From: Pokkaliibacter plantistimulans
GTDB lineage: Bacteria; Pseudomonadota; Gammaproteobacteria; Pseudomonadales; Balneatricaceae
Assembly (NCBI RefSeq): GCF_003194385.1
Contig: NZ_LAPT01000032.1
Location: forward strand, 1 to 61,797
Direction of reading: 5' to 3'
DNA length: 61,797 nucleotides
Positions 54,594 through 61,797 of this stretch are shown piece after piece. Position numbers and translations under genes: made by a program. The notes under the pieces are model-generated. The model did not search any database and was not told the DNA's origin. It saw only the letters and a list, made by a program, of their open reading frames with translations. Numbering within the stretch: position 1 is the first letter of the stretch; the number at the start of each line of letters is the position of its first letter.

Positions 54594-56048
54594 CTACTCT
54601 GACCGCACGCTATCAACAAGGACCGGAAAGCTGGCCACTACTGCAAGCCCGCTGGGCTGCGCATTCCGAGCCACAACGTTACCACCGTGAAAGCGGATGA
54701 CTCGCTCTACAATCGACAAGCCAATGCCATAGCCACTGCCTGTCTGCCTTGCCTGATCGGTACGGTAGAAGGGCTTAAACAGATGCTCCAGCGCTTCCGG
54801 CTCTACTCCCGGCCCTTGATCAGCAATGCTGAACTCCCATCCCTTACCAGCACGTTGCAAAGCAATACTGATAACTGAGTCATCCGGGCTGTACTTGAGC
54901 GCATTGCGAATCAGGTTGTCCATTACCCGGCCCAACCAGCGGCGCTGGCCAATCACCTCAATGTGATCACGCAGTACGGTATCAATACGTATGCCACGCT
55001 CCTCTGCTTCAAGCTGAGCCTGCTCCACTCTTTCCAGCCAAAGGTCCGCTACATCCACCAGCTCCGATGCGTCTGCGGGCTGATTGGCCCTGACCAGCGT
55101 CAGGACTTCATCGATCAGCTCATTGATGGCATTGCCTTCATATTCAATGCGGTCCAGCTCGCGCTCGACTACACCCGCCGCACGATGCCTTGCCAGTTCA
55201 AGTGCAATCTGCAGTCGTGCCAGTGGCGTGCGCAACTCATGTGAAATATCACGCAACAGCTGCTGTTGATCTTCCAGCAGTAACTGCAGACGCTGGGCCA
55301 TGGTATTGAAATCTTTCGCCAACTCACCCAGTTCATCTCTTCTGGAGGAAACCGACTCAGCCACGCGCGAGTTCAGATTACCTTCAGCCAGCTCTCGAGT
55401 AGCCCGACTCAACGCCTTCAGCGGACGGGTAATATAGCCCGTCAAAATGGCACAGCAGAAAGCAGCCAGAGCAACGGCGATAGCAAGATAAAGGGGCAGG
55501 CGATTACGTTGTGCTATGTCGAAACGCTTGACCTGATCGATAGCCAACCAGTACGGTTTACCATCATCTCTGGCGCTCAGCTCGATATGCTGCCAGGCTC
55601 GAAAATGCACAGGAGGACCGCCTGATGGCTCACCATTAGGCACAAAGCTCTTACCCACCATATCTGGCGGAGGACCGGGAGCCCGGTCACTGGGAGCTCC
55701 ATTGGCTGGAGGCACCATCTGCTCAGGCGGCGGCATTGGCCGCCCCTCTTCATCACGATGCCCGTTGGGCGGAGGAGGAATAGGGATAGGGATATTGGTC
55801 AAAGGCTGCATCGCAGGAGAGAGCAGGACCATTCCTTCAGCATTCCATGCGTCAGTCAGTACCTGTTCACCATCACGGCGATAGCGGGAGACCAGGTCGT
55901 CTCCCATATGCTGCCACTGTTCGACGTTGATTTCAGACTCGAACTGCTGGCGTCGTACTTCATCCGCTATAAAGAATGTGGCAACGCTGACCAGGATCAT
56001 GGTAAGCAACACTGCCAGAAGCACTTTCCAATAAAGACGTATTCCCAT
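54594..56048 (-). CDS. cpxA: CpxA-like envelope-stress sensor histidine kinase
   Basis: About 484 residues. Two membrane helices (about 8-28 and 185-207) bracket a periplasmic region rich in Pro, followed by HAMP, the phospho-acceptor helix with RDISHELRTPLARLQ, and the ATP domain with NLIRNALKYSP and GYGIGLSIVERVIRFHGG. The Pro-rich stretch (about 90-150, IPIPPPPNGHRDEEG onward) is unusual. Start is ATG 56048 or GTG 56057. It follows cpxR by about 75 bases on the same strand, and a CpxP-like gene is divergent from cpxR, the classic arrangement. Confidence 0.88.
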   Translation of the reverse strand: MGIRLYWKVLLAVLLTMILVSVATFFIADEVRRQQFESEINVEQWQHMGDDLVSRYRRDGEQVLTDAWNAEGMVLLSPAMQPLTNIPIPIPPPPNGHRDEEGRPMPPPEQMVPPANGAPSDRAPGPPPDMVGKSFVPNGEPSGGPPVHFRAWQHIELSARDDGKPYWLAIDQVKRFDIAQRNRLPLYLAIAVALAAFCCAILTGYITRPLKALSRATRELAEGNLNSRVAESVSSRRDELGELAKDFNTMAQRLQLLLEDQQQLLRDISHELRTPLARLQIALELARHRAAGVVERELDRIEYEGNAINELIDEVLTLVRANQPADASELVDVADLWLERVEQAQLEAEERGIRIDTVLRDHIEVIGQRRWLGRVMDNLIRNALKYSPDDSVISIALQRAGKGWEFSIADQGPGVEPEALEHLFKPFYRTDQARQTGSGYGIGLSIVERVIRFHGGNVVARNAQPSGLAVVASFPVLVDSVRSE

Positions 56049-56121
56049 TCTATACACGCTCAGTTTCAGGGCCGACTGACGATGGGAATATCAGGCGCGG
56101 GGATTGATCAAACTGGTGCAC

Positions 56122-56844
56122 TCAGCCATTGCGCATCTGTGCAGATGGCATACTCAACAAATACCCCTGACCACGTACAGTAGCAATGCGTGGTAACCCA
56201 TCACCCTCTCCCAGCTTCTTGCGCAGATTGCTGACATGCATATCCAGGCTACGATCAAAAGGCTGAAGGCGTTTGTGCAGGACCGTACGACTTAAGGTTT
56301 CACGACTGAGCAGTTCATCGGGATGGCTGACCAGCTCAAACAGCAAACTATATTCGGTACTGGTCAACGACAGCTCGCGGCTGTCGGCCTTGACCTGACG
56401 GGACTTGGGGTTGATCTGCAACAGGCCGATCGTTTTAACACCCGTCAATGAAGTCGTGGTTTCAACCGCTGTTTGACGCTCAAGATCAACTCGCCGCAAC
56501 AGGGCACGAATCCGTGCCAACAATTCACGTGGGCTGCAAGGCTTAGGCAGATAATCATCCGCACCCATTTCAAGACCCACGATACGGTCCACTTCGTCAC
56601 CACGCGCTGTCAGCATGATTACCGGAGTAGACTTGTCCTGGCGCAGTTCACGCAACAGATCAAAACCATTCTTCTTGGGCAGCATGATATCGAGGATGAC
56701 CAGATCAACCTCGTTACTCCGCGCCAACACTAAACCTTCTTCTCCATCCCTGGCCCGTAACAGGGTAAAACCTTCCAACTCCAGCAACTCGGTCAGTAGG
56801 CCTGCCAACCCTTCATCATCCTCAACAAGTAATAGTGTAGCCAT
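56122..56844 (-). CDS. cpxR: CpxR-like OmpR-family response regulator
   Basis: 240 residues. Receiver domain 1-115 with acidic pocket VEDD, phospho-acceptor Asp in VILDIMLPKKNG, and MLTARGDEVD and YLPKPCSP with the Thr and Lys. The C-terminal winged helix has LTSTEYSLLFELVSHPDELL and HVSNLRKKLG. GAGAGGAG precedes the ATG. Candidate CpxR boxes in the divergent spacer suggest that it controls itself and cpxP. Confidence 0.92.
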   Translation of the reverse strand: MATLLLVEDDEGLAGLLTELLELEGFTLLRARDGEEGLVLARSNEVDLVILDIMLPKKNGFDLLRELRQDKSTPVIMLTARGDEVDRIVGLEMGADDYLPKPCSPRELLARIRALLRRVDLERQTAVETTTSLTGVKTIGLLQINPKSRQVKADSRELSLTSTEYSLLFELVSHPDELLSRETLSRTVLHKRLQPFDRSLDMHVSNLRKKLGEGDGLPRIATVRGQGYLLSMPSAQMRNG

Positions 56845-56911
56845 ACGGACTCCTCTCTAATTGCGCCCATTCTGACATAACCAAATGGGCTAGCCAGCCC
56901 ATGCAACAAGT

Positions 56912-56948
56912 TTTACCCCTCCTTTACACAGGTATGACCCCGGTTTAC
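56912..56948 (-). promoter_or_regulatory. candidate CpxR boxes between cpxR and the CpxP-like gene
   Basis: Three TTTAC units (reverse of GTAAA) lie at 56912-56916, 56923-56927 and 56944-56948. The first two have a 6-base spacer, close to the known box GTAAA-N5-GTAAA. They sit about 50-90 bases before the CpxP-like ATG and the same distance from cpxR. Confidence 0.6.
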
Positions 56949-56999
56949 GCCGCCCTCCATAGACTGTGCTGCATAACATTAACTGAGGAGCTTACCCGT

Positions 57000-57446
57000 A
57001 TGAAACCATCTCTCAGCGTCCTGCTAAGTACCGCAACCGCTGGATTATTAAACATGTCTCTTGTACATGCCGAGCCCATGCCTATCACTCAGAACTGTGG
57101 TGCCGTCCCTGTCATGCTTCCCATGCCAATGCCTGGACACGATGTGGGTACGCCTCCACCTCGCGCTCATGACGATAACGACTTCATGCACATGACCCGC
57201 GATCTGGACCTGACCGACGAGCAACTGGCTAATATCAAAACGATCCAGGCATCTCATCAAGCGGAACGCGAAAATCTGCACCAGCAGGAACATGATATTG
57301 ATCACAAAGTCATGGATGAGGTGTTTGCCATTCTTACTCCAGAGCAGCAGTCCTTGGTAAAAGCCAGAAAGGAATTGCACAAGGCAGAGTTGACCCTGCG
57401 TATCCAGCAGCTGCAGAGCGAACTGAAAAAGCTGAGCAGTAACTAG
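57000..57446 (+). CDS. cpxP: CpxP/Spy-like periplasmic LTXXQ protein
   Basis: 148 residues from ATG 57000, which has TGAGGAG upstream; the longer open frame from 56901 lacks a signal peptide at its start. The signal peptide ends near VHAEP. Two LTxxQ-type motifs are present, LDLTDEQLANIKTI and ILTPEQQSLVKAR, in a helical, highly charged body as in CpxP and Spy. A Met/Pro/His-rich stretch (VMLPMPMPGHDVG) precedes them and might bind metal. Such proteins bind misfolded envelope proteins and restrain CpxA. Divergent from cpxRA. Confidence 0.85.
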   Translation: MKPSLSVLLSTATAGLLNMSLVHAEPMPITQNCGAVPVMLPMPMPGHDVGTPPPRAHDDNDFMHMTRDLDLTDEQLANIKTIQASHQAERENLHQQEHDIDHKVMDEVFAILTPEQQSLVKARKELHKAELTLRIQQLQSELKKLSSN

Positions 57447-57462
57447 GACTCATTTAAACCAC

Positions 57463-57496
57463 ATGGGTGACCCTCACGTAGTCACCCATCATTTAT
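57463..57496 (+). terminator. terminator of the CpxP-like gene
   Basis: Stem ATGGGTGAC / GTCACCCAT with a 9-base loop and a short CATTTAT tail, 17 bases after the stop codon. The tail is weak for a rho-independent signal. Confidence 0.55.
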
Positions 57497-57595
57497 GCTG
57501 ATCAGACATATAAATCTGATTAAATATTCTTGGACAGAATAACGCATCGACTCTAGGCTAACCCCGTTTCCTCTTATGCCTTGAGCTTCAATGTC

Positions 57596-59383
57596 ATGGA
57601 CTACCATCAGTTAGTTGTCGCCTTTGTTCTTATATGGATGCTTTGGGCCTTCGTCACTGAACGTCATGGACCCGATCTGGTCGCTGGCATCGGTGTCTCT
57701 GTACTGATGATTGTGGGCATACTAAGTCCAAACGAAACATTGGCGGTATTCAGTAACTCAGCCCCTGTTACCATCGCCTGCATGTTCGTGCTCAGTGCTG
57801 CACTTGAGCGAACAGGTTGTGTTGCCTGGCTGGCAGAAATTCTCAGTCGAGTCTGTGGGCAAAGTTTACGTTCAACACTGTTTGGCTTAATGCTGCTAGT
57901 AATTTTCCTGTCGGCATTTATCAACAACACTCCTGTGGTTGCCATCTTTACGCCTGTAGCAATGGCACTGGCTCGCAGCCGAAAATTGCCTCCCTCCAAG
58001 CTGCTAATCCCTCTGTCCTATGCCTCAATAATGGGTGGAACACTGACCATGATTGGCACATCGACCAACATTCTGGTCGATGGGGTGGTCCGCAGCCTTG
58101 GATTACCTTCATTTCATATTTTTGATATCAGCATGATGGGGCTGATCAGCGCGTCGGTAGGCCTCCTATTCATTTTAGGTTTTGGGCCGCTGCTGTTGCC
58201 CGTTCGTGAAACGCTGTCACAACGCCTACAGCCGGGTCAGGATCGGGTATTCATGTCTGAAGTTCTCATCCCCCACAACTCCAACGTTGTCGGGCAAAAC
58301 CTTTCTGAAGCAGGTCTGAACGGCAACAGCGGCATTCAGGTTCTCAAGGTCTTCCGTGATGAAGAGGAGCTAAGCCAACCTCTTCACACCACAGTTCTGT
58401 GCGCCGGGGACCGCTTGATAATGCACTCCTCAGTACAGGACATGCTGGAGCTGAGAGCAGATGGTCGCTTGGCCTTTGCACGCTCGAGCCCGGACAAGTT
58501 TGAAACCATCTCCACGCATGATGCGACATTAAGAGAGGTTATTGTTGGCCGTCACTCACGCTATACCGACCGTCCGATGTCAGATCTCAATCTTGCTGCA
58601 CGCTACGGTATTCACGTATTGGCGGTACATCGCAAGGACGAAAATATTCAGGAGAATCTGGACACATTGCAGCTGGAGTTTGGAGACGTCCTGCTGGTTG
58701 AGGGTACGGCTTCTCAGGTCAAAAAATTCGCTGAAAACGGTAATCTGATCATCCTCAATACCGTACAGGATAAATTCTATCGCAAAGACAAAGCCGGCAT
58801 AGCTATCGGCGCTATTCTGCTGGTGATGATTCTGGCGGGGGTTGGCGTAATGCCGATTGAAGGCCTGGCGATGATCGCGGCCATCGGCGTCATTCTAGCG
58901 GGCTGCCTGAACGTAGACGAAGCCTACAAAGCCGTTGAATGGCGCATATTGATGATGATCTTCGGTATGCTAGCCATCAGCAAAGCCATGGACAAAACTG
59001 GCTTGGTCAATGATCTCGTCGCCACTCTTACGCCGTACGCCTCCTTGGCTGGGCCCGTTGTTTTGCTGTCAGGTATCTATCTGCTTACTTCGATATTGAC
59101 AGAAATGCTGAGTAACAATGCCGTAGCGGTATTGGTTGCGCCGATTGCCATAGGTATGGCCCAACAACTAGGGCTGGATCCCAAGCCGTTTGCCATCGCC
59201 GTAATGTTTGCCGCCAGTGCCAGTTTTGCCACTCCCATCGGTTATCAGACCAACACTTTTGTATACAGTGCAGGAGGCTATCGCTTCGCAGACTTCCTGC
59301 GTATTGGTCTGCCCATGAATATCCTTCTATGGATAGTCGCGTCGATTGCCATTCCACTTATCTGGCCACTAACAACGTCATAA
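57596..59383 (+). CDS. SLC13/DASS-type anion permease with RCK-C domains (paralogue)
   Basis: 595-residue inner-membrane transporter with the same layout as the permease at 26788: first helix bundle with SAFINNTPVVAIFTP and LIPLSYASIMGGTLTMIGTS, a cytoplasmic TrkA-C pair (about 200-370, including LNLAARYGIHVLAVHRKDEN), and a second bundle with EMLSNNAVAVLVAPIAIG. Substrate is likely a small anion such as sulfate or a dicarboxylate. No sulfur or polysaccharide gene is adjacent here, so its role may differ from the first copy. Start ATG 57596 or TTG 57581; neither has a strong ribosome site. Confidence 0.87.
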   Translation: MDYHQLVVAFVLIWMLWAFVTERHGPDLVAGIGVSVLMIVGILSPNETLAVFSNSAPVTIACMFVLSAALERTGCVAWLAEILSRVCGQSLRSTLFGLMLLVIFLSAFINNTPVVAIFTPVAMALARSRKLPPSKLLIPLSYASIMGGTLTMIGTSTNILVDGVVRSLGLPSFHIFDISMMGLISASVGLLFILGFGPLLLPVRETLSQRLQPGQDRVFMSEVLIPHNSNVVGQNLSEAGLNGNSGIQVLKVFRDEEELSQPLHTTVLCAGDRLIMHSSVQDMLELRADGRLAFARSSPDKFETISTHDATLREVIVGRHSRYTDRPMSDLNLAARYGIHVLAVHRKDENIQENLDTLQLEFGDVLLVEGTASQVKKFAENGNLIILNTVQDKFYRKDKAGIAIGAILLVMILAGVGVMPIEGLAMIAAIGVILAGCLNVDEAYKAVEWRILMMIFGMLAISKAMDKTGLVNDLVATLTPYASLAGPVVLLSGIYLLTSILTEMLSNNAVAVLVAPIAIGMAQQLGLDPKPFAIAVMFAASASFATPIGYQTNTFVYSAGGYRFADFLRIGLPMNILLWIVASIAIPLIWPLTTS

Positions 59384-59442
59384 GCTCAGCTATTGCACCA
59401 TCTCGGCATAAATAGGAGCATAGCCGTTCATCCGACATCTAC

Positions 59443-59473
59443 GATGCCCTTTAAATAAAGGGCATCTTTATTT
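59443..59473 (+). terminator. rho-independent terminator after the second SLC13-type gene
   Basis: Perfect stem GATGCCCTTT / AAAGGGCATC with loop AAAT, then TTTATTT. It lies 60 bases after the permease stop and just before an upstream ATG of the asparaginase frame, which argues for the later ATG as the true start. Confidence 0.87.
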
Positions 59474-59515
59474 GGCATGTCATCGCAGGACAAAAAGAAA
59501 AGAGAAAATGCTGTT

Positions 59516-60529
59516 ATGAGCAAACGAGTTTATGTTGCCTACACAGGCGGTACGTTGGGGATGCAGGCAAGTGAAAACGGATTTGTGCCTGCTCGCAACT
59601 TCCTGGAACCTTTCTTTACGTCACTTGGAAGCGCAATAACCAGTCAGTTCTCTTTCACATTCAACGAATACGCTGAGCTGATTGACAGCAGCAATGCAAC
59701 ACCACAAGACTGGTTGGATATTGCCAGAGACATCAAGGCTCACTACCAGGACCACGATGCATTTTTGATACTCCATGGTACAGACACTATGGCGTATACA
59801 GCATCGGCTCTGTCCTTCTGGCTTCAAGGCCTTGATAAGCCCGTCGTCATTACCGGCTCACAGATCCCTTTCTGCCTGGAGCGCAGCGACGCAGTTAGCA
59901 ACGTCACCAATGCATTGTCATGGCTGAAGATGGAGGCATTATCAGAAGTCGGGCTTTGCTTCCATGACCGCTTACTGAGAGGCAATGCAAGTAGCAAAGT
60001 GAAAGCGACACAGCTCGACGCGTTTGATTCACTCAATCAACCATGGTTGGGGAAGATGGCTATCAAGCCCAAGCTTAACTATGCAAACCTGCTCCCCAAA
60101 CCTATTTCAGGCAGCGACTGGCAGCTCCCTAAACAAGCCGACAACAATGTTGCTGTACTGAGGATATTTCCAGGCATGACAGCAAACTTGCTGAAATGCG
60201 CCTTTGACAGTGGATATACCGGTGTCATTCTACAGAGCTATGGCACGGGGAATGCCCCAGATAAAGACTTGGAGTTATTACAAACGATAGAAGGTTATAC
60301 AGCAGAAGGGAAAATAATCGTTAACCTCTCGCAGTGCCCTTATGGCGAAGTAGACAGCGCTTACGCTACCGGTTCACGACTAGCACAAGCAGGCGTTATT
60401 AGTGGAAACACTATGACGGTAGAAGCGGCTTTCACCAAACTTCACGTACTCCTTCAACAATCTACTGATCGAGACGACGTTATGAAACTGTTTCAACAGA
60501 ACCTTTGCGGCGAGCTATCACAGCTGTAA
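59516..60529 (+). CDS. ansA: type I (cytoplasmic) L-asparaginase
   Basis: 337 residues. Hydrolyses asparagine to aspartate and ammonia in the cytoplasm. The N-terminal catalytic motif is AYTGGTLGMQ with the first nucleophilic Thr; the second motif LHGTDTMAYTASALSF has the Thr-Asp pair. GSQIPFCLERSDAVSNV and GTGNAPDKDLELL are also conserved. There is no signal peptide, in line with type I. The frame extends to ATG 59477, but this follows the upstream terminator hairpin, so ATG 59516 was chosen. A strong terminator follows. Confidence 0.94.
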   Translation: MSKRVYVAYTGGTLGMQASENGFVPARNFLEPFFTSLGSAITSQFSFTFNEYAELIDSSNATPQDWLDIARDIKAHYQDHDAFLILHGTDTMAYTASALSFWLQGLDKPVVITGSQIPFCLERSDAVSNVTNALSWLKMEALSEVGLCFHDRLLRGNASSKVKATQLDAFDSLNQPWLGKMAIKPKLNYANLLPKPISGSDWQLPKQADNNVAVLRIFPGMTANLLKCAFDSGYTGVILQSYGTGNAPDKDLELLQTIEGYTAEGKIIVNLSQCPYGEVDSAYATGSRLAQAGVISGNTMTVEAAFTKLHVLLQQSTDRDDVMKLFQQNLCGELSQL

Positions 60530-60551
60530 TAAGCAAAATACATGTCACAAC

Positions 60552-60584
60552 AAACCCGGCATAGCTTCATCTGCCGGGTTTTAT
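60552..60584. terminator. bidirectional terminator between ansA and the kinase gene
   Basis: Stem AAACCCGGCA / TGCCGGGTTT with a 10-base loop and T-rich ends. It overlaps the stop codon of the minus-strand kinase gene by one base. Confidence 0.87.
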
Positions 60585-61369
60585 TCAGCCTGTTTTCTCA
60601 AAAATTTCAAAGTAGCGTACGTCTGCTTAACATCATGCCCGCCAACTCCTTTAAGCAATCGTGCCGCCTGGAATATCCACCCCATGCGACCAGCGAGATG
60701 GCAGGTTGCTAGCCACACATCCCTTGGCGCATTCCTTTGATAAGTCCGCCAGACGTCCAGGACGAGCGTACTATCCTCTGGCAAATAGCGATACAGTCCA
60801 TGAATAAGCAAGAATAAATCGCGGACCATACAGTCCAGAGGACTTATCTTCGCTGCCAAATCTTCCTCAAAGTCGATAAAAACGATATTGAAACCATTCC
60901 AAAGAATATCACGCAAGGCAGGTCGTCCATGCCATCGGCCATTATGGTGCAACTTAGCCAAGGCATAAGCGGCTTGTTGTAAGATTTCTTGCTGTTCAGA
61001 GGCAGAGTATTCATGCTGTTTCCCCTGAAGTATATGGTGAAGAGCAATCCCCGCATCTTCAATTGCAAACCAATCATCACCAGACGCCAGCACAGCCGGC
61101 ACGGCAACCCCTTTCGATCTTAGAACTTGCAGGCGACGTATCTCATCTTTCAGCGCAGCTACACCACCTTCGCTTACTGTGGAGGTAAACAGGGGATTTG
61201 ATGTGATAGAGGCTACCACGTCCCCAAGCTTATGCCAGACGCTCTGAATATGTTGCTCAGACTGCTTAACCCAGACCTTACGCCCCTTCCACTCAACAGC
61301 AAAGACTCGTTTCTTTCTGGTCTGTTTCTGCTGCTCGATATAAGAAGACAACTCCATGTCGTTTTGCAT
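60581..61369 (-). CDS. WaaP/InaA-type lipopolysaccharide kinase family protein
   Basis: About 262 residues of protein-kinase-like fold. VFAVEWKGRKVWVKQSE near the N-terminus has the ATP-binding Lys; ALAKLHHNGRWHGRPALRDI is the catalytic loop; VFIDFEEDL gives the DFE metal motif. In typical members the loop reads HGDLxxxN; here HGRPALRD keeps one Asp displaced, so activity is uncertain. Relatives phosphorylate lipid A core heptose or Kdo. ATG 61369 has AGGTGA 5 bases upstream, and the frame extends to 61438. It stands alone between ansA and an rRNA operon. Confidence 0.75.
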   Translation of the reverse strand: MQNDMELSSYIEQQKQTRKKRVFAVEWKGRKVWVKQSEQHIQSVWHKLGDVVASITSNPLFTSTVSEGGVAALKDEIRRLQVLRSKGVAVPAVLASGDDWFAIEDAGIALHHILQGKQHEYSASEQQEILQQAAYALAKLHHNGRWHGRPALRDILWNGFNIVFIDFEEDLAAKISPLDCMVRDLFLLIHGLYRYLPEDSTLVLDVWRTYQRNAPRDVWLATCHLAGRMGWIFQAARLLKGVGGHDVKQTYATLKFLRKQAE

Positions 61370-61488
61370 CGGCATCACCTGTAACTTGAAAATGGACTCA
61401 TTCAGGGCTGAAAGTACCCAGCACCTGTTGATCAACATAAGAGAGGTATATTGCTATGCGTAATGATGCTAACACACAAGAAATTCCC

Positions 61489-61522
61489 AAAAACAAAACC
61501 CCTGACCGTTACCGATCAGGGG
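61489..61522 (-). terminator. terminator of the rRNA operon
   Basis: On the minus strand the stem CCCCTGA / TCAGGGG (61499-61522) with a 10-base loop is followed by GTTTTGTTTTT, 13 bases after the 5S rRNA 3' end. Confidence 0.85.
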
Positions 61523-61535
61523 GTGCTGTAGTTGA

Positions 61536-61654
61536 TGCCTGGCGATGACCTACTCTCACATGGGGAAACCCCACACTACCATCGGCGCTGACGCGTTTCA
61601 CTTCTGAGTTCGGGATGGAGTCAGGTGGTTCCACGTCGCTATGGTCGCCAGGCA
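61536..61654 (-). rRNA. rrf: 5S ribosomal RNA
   Basis: On the minus strand it begins TGCCTGGCGACCATAGCG and ends CGCCAGGCA, with the complementary ends forming helix I. The internal CCATCCCGAACTCAGAAGTG is a conserved 5S core. About 119 bases, normal length and of gammaproteobacterial type. The 23S gene should lie beyond the right edge. Confidence 0.95.
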
Positions 61655-61797
61655 ATTCTGGCTGAGTCTCTCGGGCTTACGTCCTCTGTCCGCTTCCGCT
61701 GACAGCCGCCGGTTTACTCAAATAAGGGTGGCTCTAATTTGACTACTCGCATCTTCATGCGCTTGCGACGATCACAAAATCTCTTCGTCTATCCAGT
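61655..61797 (-). other. spacer upstream of 5S rRNA, probable 23S-5S spacer
   Basis: 143 bases to the window edge with no tRNA visible. By position it is the 23S-5S internal spacer of an rRNA operon read on the minus strand. Whether the last bases already belong to the 23S 3' end cannot be settled by eye. Confidence 0.55.

Noticed and set aside
59477-59515. Upstream ATG giving a 13-residue longer asparaginase
   Set aside because: It sits just after the terminator hairpin of the preceding gene and adds a lysine-rich segment not typical of AnsA. ATG 59516 begins at the conserved MSKRVYVAYTGG.
61655-61797. A tRNA gene in the rRNA spacer
   Set aside because: No cloverleaf, T-loop or acceptor pattern was found on either strand of the visible part.

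Overview
The window looks like chromosomal DNA of a gammaproteobacterium, probably a marine or halophilic lineage near the Oceanospirillales. This rests on gene content: a pgi-yjbEFGH block, CpxRA with a divergent CpxP, gamma-glutamylputrescine genes, and a 5S rRNA of gammaproteobacterial type. The taxonomic placement is inference. No integrase, active insertion sequence, CRISPR array or tRNA was seen. Base composition is mixed: the O-polysaccharide genes at about 28.5-36 kb are clearly more AT-rich than the flanks.

Region 1 (1-11.7 kb) is a type I secretion and RTX protease locus. A HlyB-type ABC exporter and a HlyD-type adaptor overlap and are followed by three tandem serralysin-like genes, each with about 39-40 RTX nonapeptides. 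The second and third keep the HEXXHXXGXXH zinc site. The first, placed directly behind the exporter genes, has lost every zinc ligand. The tails are nearly identical while the catalytic heads differ. The two spacers hold decayed copies of an RTX gene 3' end, which points to repeated duplication and gene conversion.

Region 2 (11.7-39.2 kb) is a large surface-polysaccharide locus. It holds an RgpF/HAD protein with a partner gene, a GT4 glycosyltransferase, pgi, yjbEFGH (Gfc-like exopolysaccharide secretion), and a PAPS block (cysD, cysNC, cysQ) divergent from an SLC13-type permease. Next come an epimerase, a WecA/WbpL-type initiating transferase, GT4 enzymes, an FkbM-GT4 fusion, a Wzm/Wzt ABC exporter with a carbohydrate-binding domain, a WbpM-like dehydratase and galE. 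The cysD reading frame carries about 290 extra N-terminal residues that resemble an IS630-family transposase with lost catalytic residues. PAPS genes inside a polysaccharide locus suggest sulfated glycan, but no sulfotransferase is visible here.

Region 3 (39.3-61.4 kb) is mostly metabolism and signalling: a 2-hydroxyacid dehydrogenase, PuuA/PuuB-like genes, an amino-acid ABC permease and ATPase without a binding protein, an MBL hydrolase overlapping a CHASE2 adenylate cyclase, a GAF/HD-GYP protein, an ECF sigma/anti-sigma pair divergent from a small secreted protein, ferredoxin-NADP reductase, a GlxA-type regulator, CpxA-CpxR with divergent CpxP and candidate CpxR boxes, a second SLC13-type permease, type I asparaginase and a WaaP/InaA-like kinase. 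The right edge holds a 5S rRNA on the minus strand with its terminator, so the rest of that rRNA operon lies beyond the window.
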